In this document: positions 63,824 to 64,000 of the stretch, piece by piece
Layout of the letters: each line of letters begins with the position of its first letter
Numbering within the stretch: position 1 is the stretch's first letter
Source: Variovorax sp. 770b2
GTDB taxonomy: Bacteria > Pseudomonadota > Gammaproteobacteria > Burkholderiales > Burkholderiaceae_C
Reading direction: 5' to 3'
Assembly (NCBI RefSeq): GCF_900115685.1
Contig: NZ_FOXJ01000003.1
Span: 434,001 to 498,000, forward strand
Length of the DNA: 64,000 nt
Notes under the pieces: generated by a model
Databases searched by the model: none
Seen by the model: the letters and a program-made list of their open reading frames with translations, nothing else
What the model was told of the DNA's origin: nothing
Program-made: the position numbers and the translations under genes

Positions 63824-63850
63824 AAAAAGCCCGGACGAACCGGGCTTTTT
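63824..63850. terminator. Bidirectional rho-independent terminator
   Basis: AAAAAGCCCGG (63824-63834), loop ACGAA, CCGGGCTTTTT (63840-63850): an 11-bp perfect stem with T runs on both strands. It ends the DUF1328-ferritin run and the convergent BON-domain gene. Confidence 0.93.
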
Positions 63851-63870
63851 CATTGGAGCGGAGCTGAGGA

Positions 63871-64000
63871 TCAGCTCTTCACTTCCAGCTCGTTGCTCAC
63901 CGAGGTCACGCCCTGCACGCCCTTGGCGATTTCCTCGGCGCGGGCCTTCGCCGCTGCCGTGGGGGCCGGGCCCTTCAGGCTCACGGCGCCGCCCTTGGTG
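63871..64000 (-). CDS. BON-domain protein, C-terminal fragment
   Basis: The last 42 codons and the TGA (63871-63873) of a gene that runs out of the window. The end reads KGGAVSLKGPAPTAAAKARA and IAKGVQGVTSVSNELEVK, the C-terminal beta-alpha-beta of a BON domain (OsmY-like periplasmic or outer-membrane-binding protein). Its position opposite the stress unit fits an osmotic or envelope-stress role. Confidence 0.8.
   Translation of the reverse strand, partial: TKGGAVSLKGPAPTAAAKARAEEIAKGVQGVTSVSNELEVKS

Overview
The window is high-GC, densely packed chromosomal DNA of a beta-proteobacterium, most likely Comamonadaceae and close to Variovorax. The grounds are the protein families and gene orders: a GTG-started Bug-type (TctC) solute receptor beside a CaiB/BaiF CoA-transferase, the block rhodanese-grxC-secB-gpsA-nadC-nadA divergent from gpmA-ctpA-moeB, a DUF3460 gene, and scpA-nadB/panBC/queED. 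No gap without a gene exceeds about 240 bp. There is no sign of a prophage, IS element, CRISPR array or rRNA operon. The only tRNA is tRNA-Sec.

Region 1 (1-9.6 kb) is a selenium and formate block. It holds the 3' end of selB, selC (tRNA-Sec), selD, a four-gene ABC importer that fits the putative selenate transporter type, and mnmH (2-selenouridine synthase). Convergent to these is an operon of an FdhF/YdeP-type molybdopterin oxidoreductase, a 95-residue winged-helix-like protein and fdhD. Region 2 (9.7-25.2 kb) continues the molybdenum theme: a PaoABC-type aldehyde oxidoreductase, a small secreted repeat protein, a QseBC/TctDE-like two-component pair, a molybdate ABC operon in the order modB-modA-modC, a short ModE-like regulator, a lipoprotein with a sulfite-oxidase-like fold, an OFA-family (oxalate/formate type) transporter with a LysR regulator, and the Fe-S carrier apbC/mrp.

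Region 3 (25.2-43.7 kb) is metabolic: patatin-like lipase, an M20 amidohydrolase with diaminopropionate ammonia-lyase under a divergent Lrp regulator, yceH, an isocitrate/isopropylmalate-type dehydrogenase, metG, a GntR-controlled enoyl-CoA hydratase/Bug receptor/CoA-transferase operon, a hypX-type hydrogenase maturation gene with no hydrogenase beside it, and a SulP transporter. Region 4 (43.8-58.8 kb) is mostly housekeeping: scpA, nadB, panBC, queED, nadA-nadC, gpsA, secB, grxC, gpmA, ctpA, moeB and an AsmA-like protein. Region 5 (59-64 kb) is signalling and stress: a stand-alone receiver, a divergent NarL-type regulator and CHASE3 histidine kinase, then a run of small membrane proteins (DUF1328, YqjD-like, YqjE/holin-X-like) ending in a ferritin-like protein, a strong bidirectional terminator and the 3' end of a BON-domain gene.

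The two most notable non-coding signals are the following. (i) A nearly identical promoter-operator, a TTGAATCGG-N8-CCGATTCAA dyad abutting a TTGACG -35 box, precedes both the FdhF/YdeP-fdhD operon and the OFA transporter 13 kb away, with part of it repeated at the LysR gene start. This suggests a small LysR-controlled formate regulon. (ii) A family of three short GC-rich repeats each fills exactly the space between the ATGA stop of one gene and the ATG of the next gene in an operon, and carries a ribosome-binding-like purine run at its distal end.
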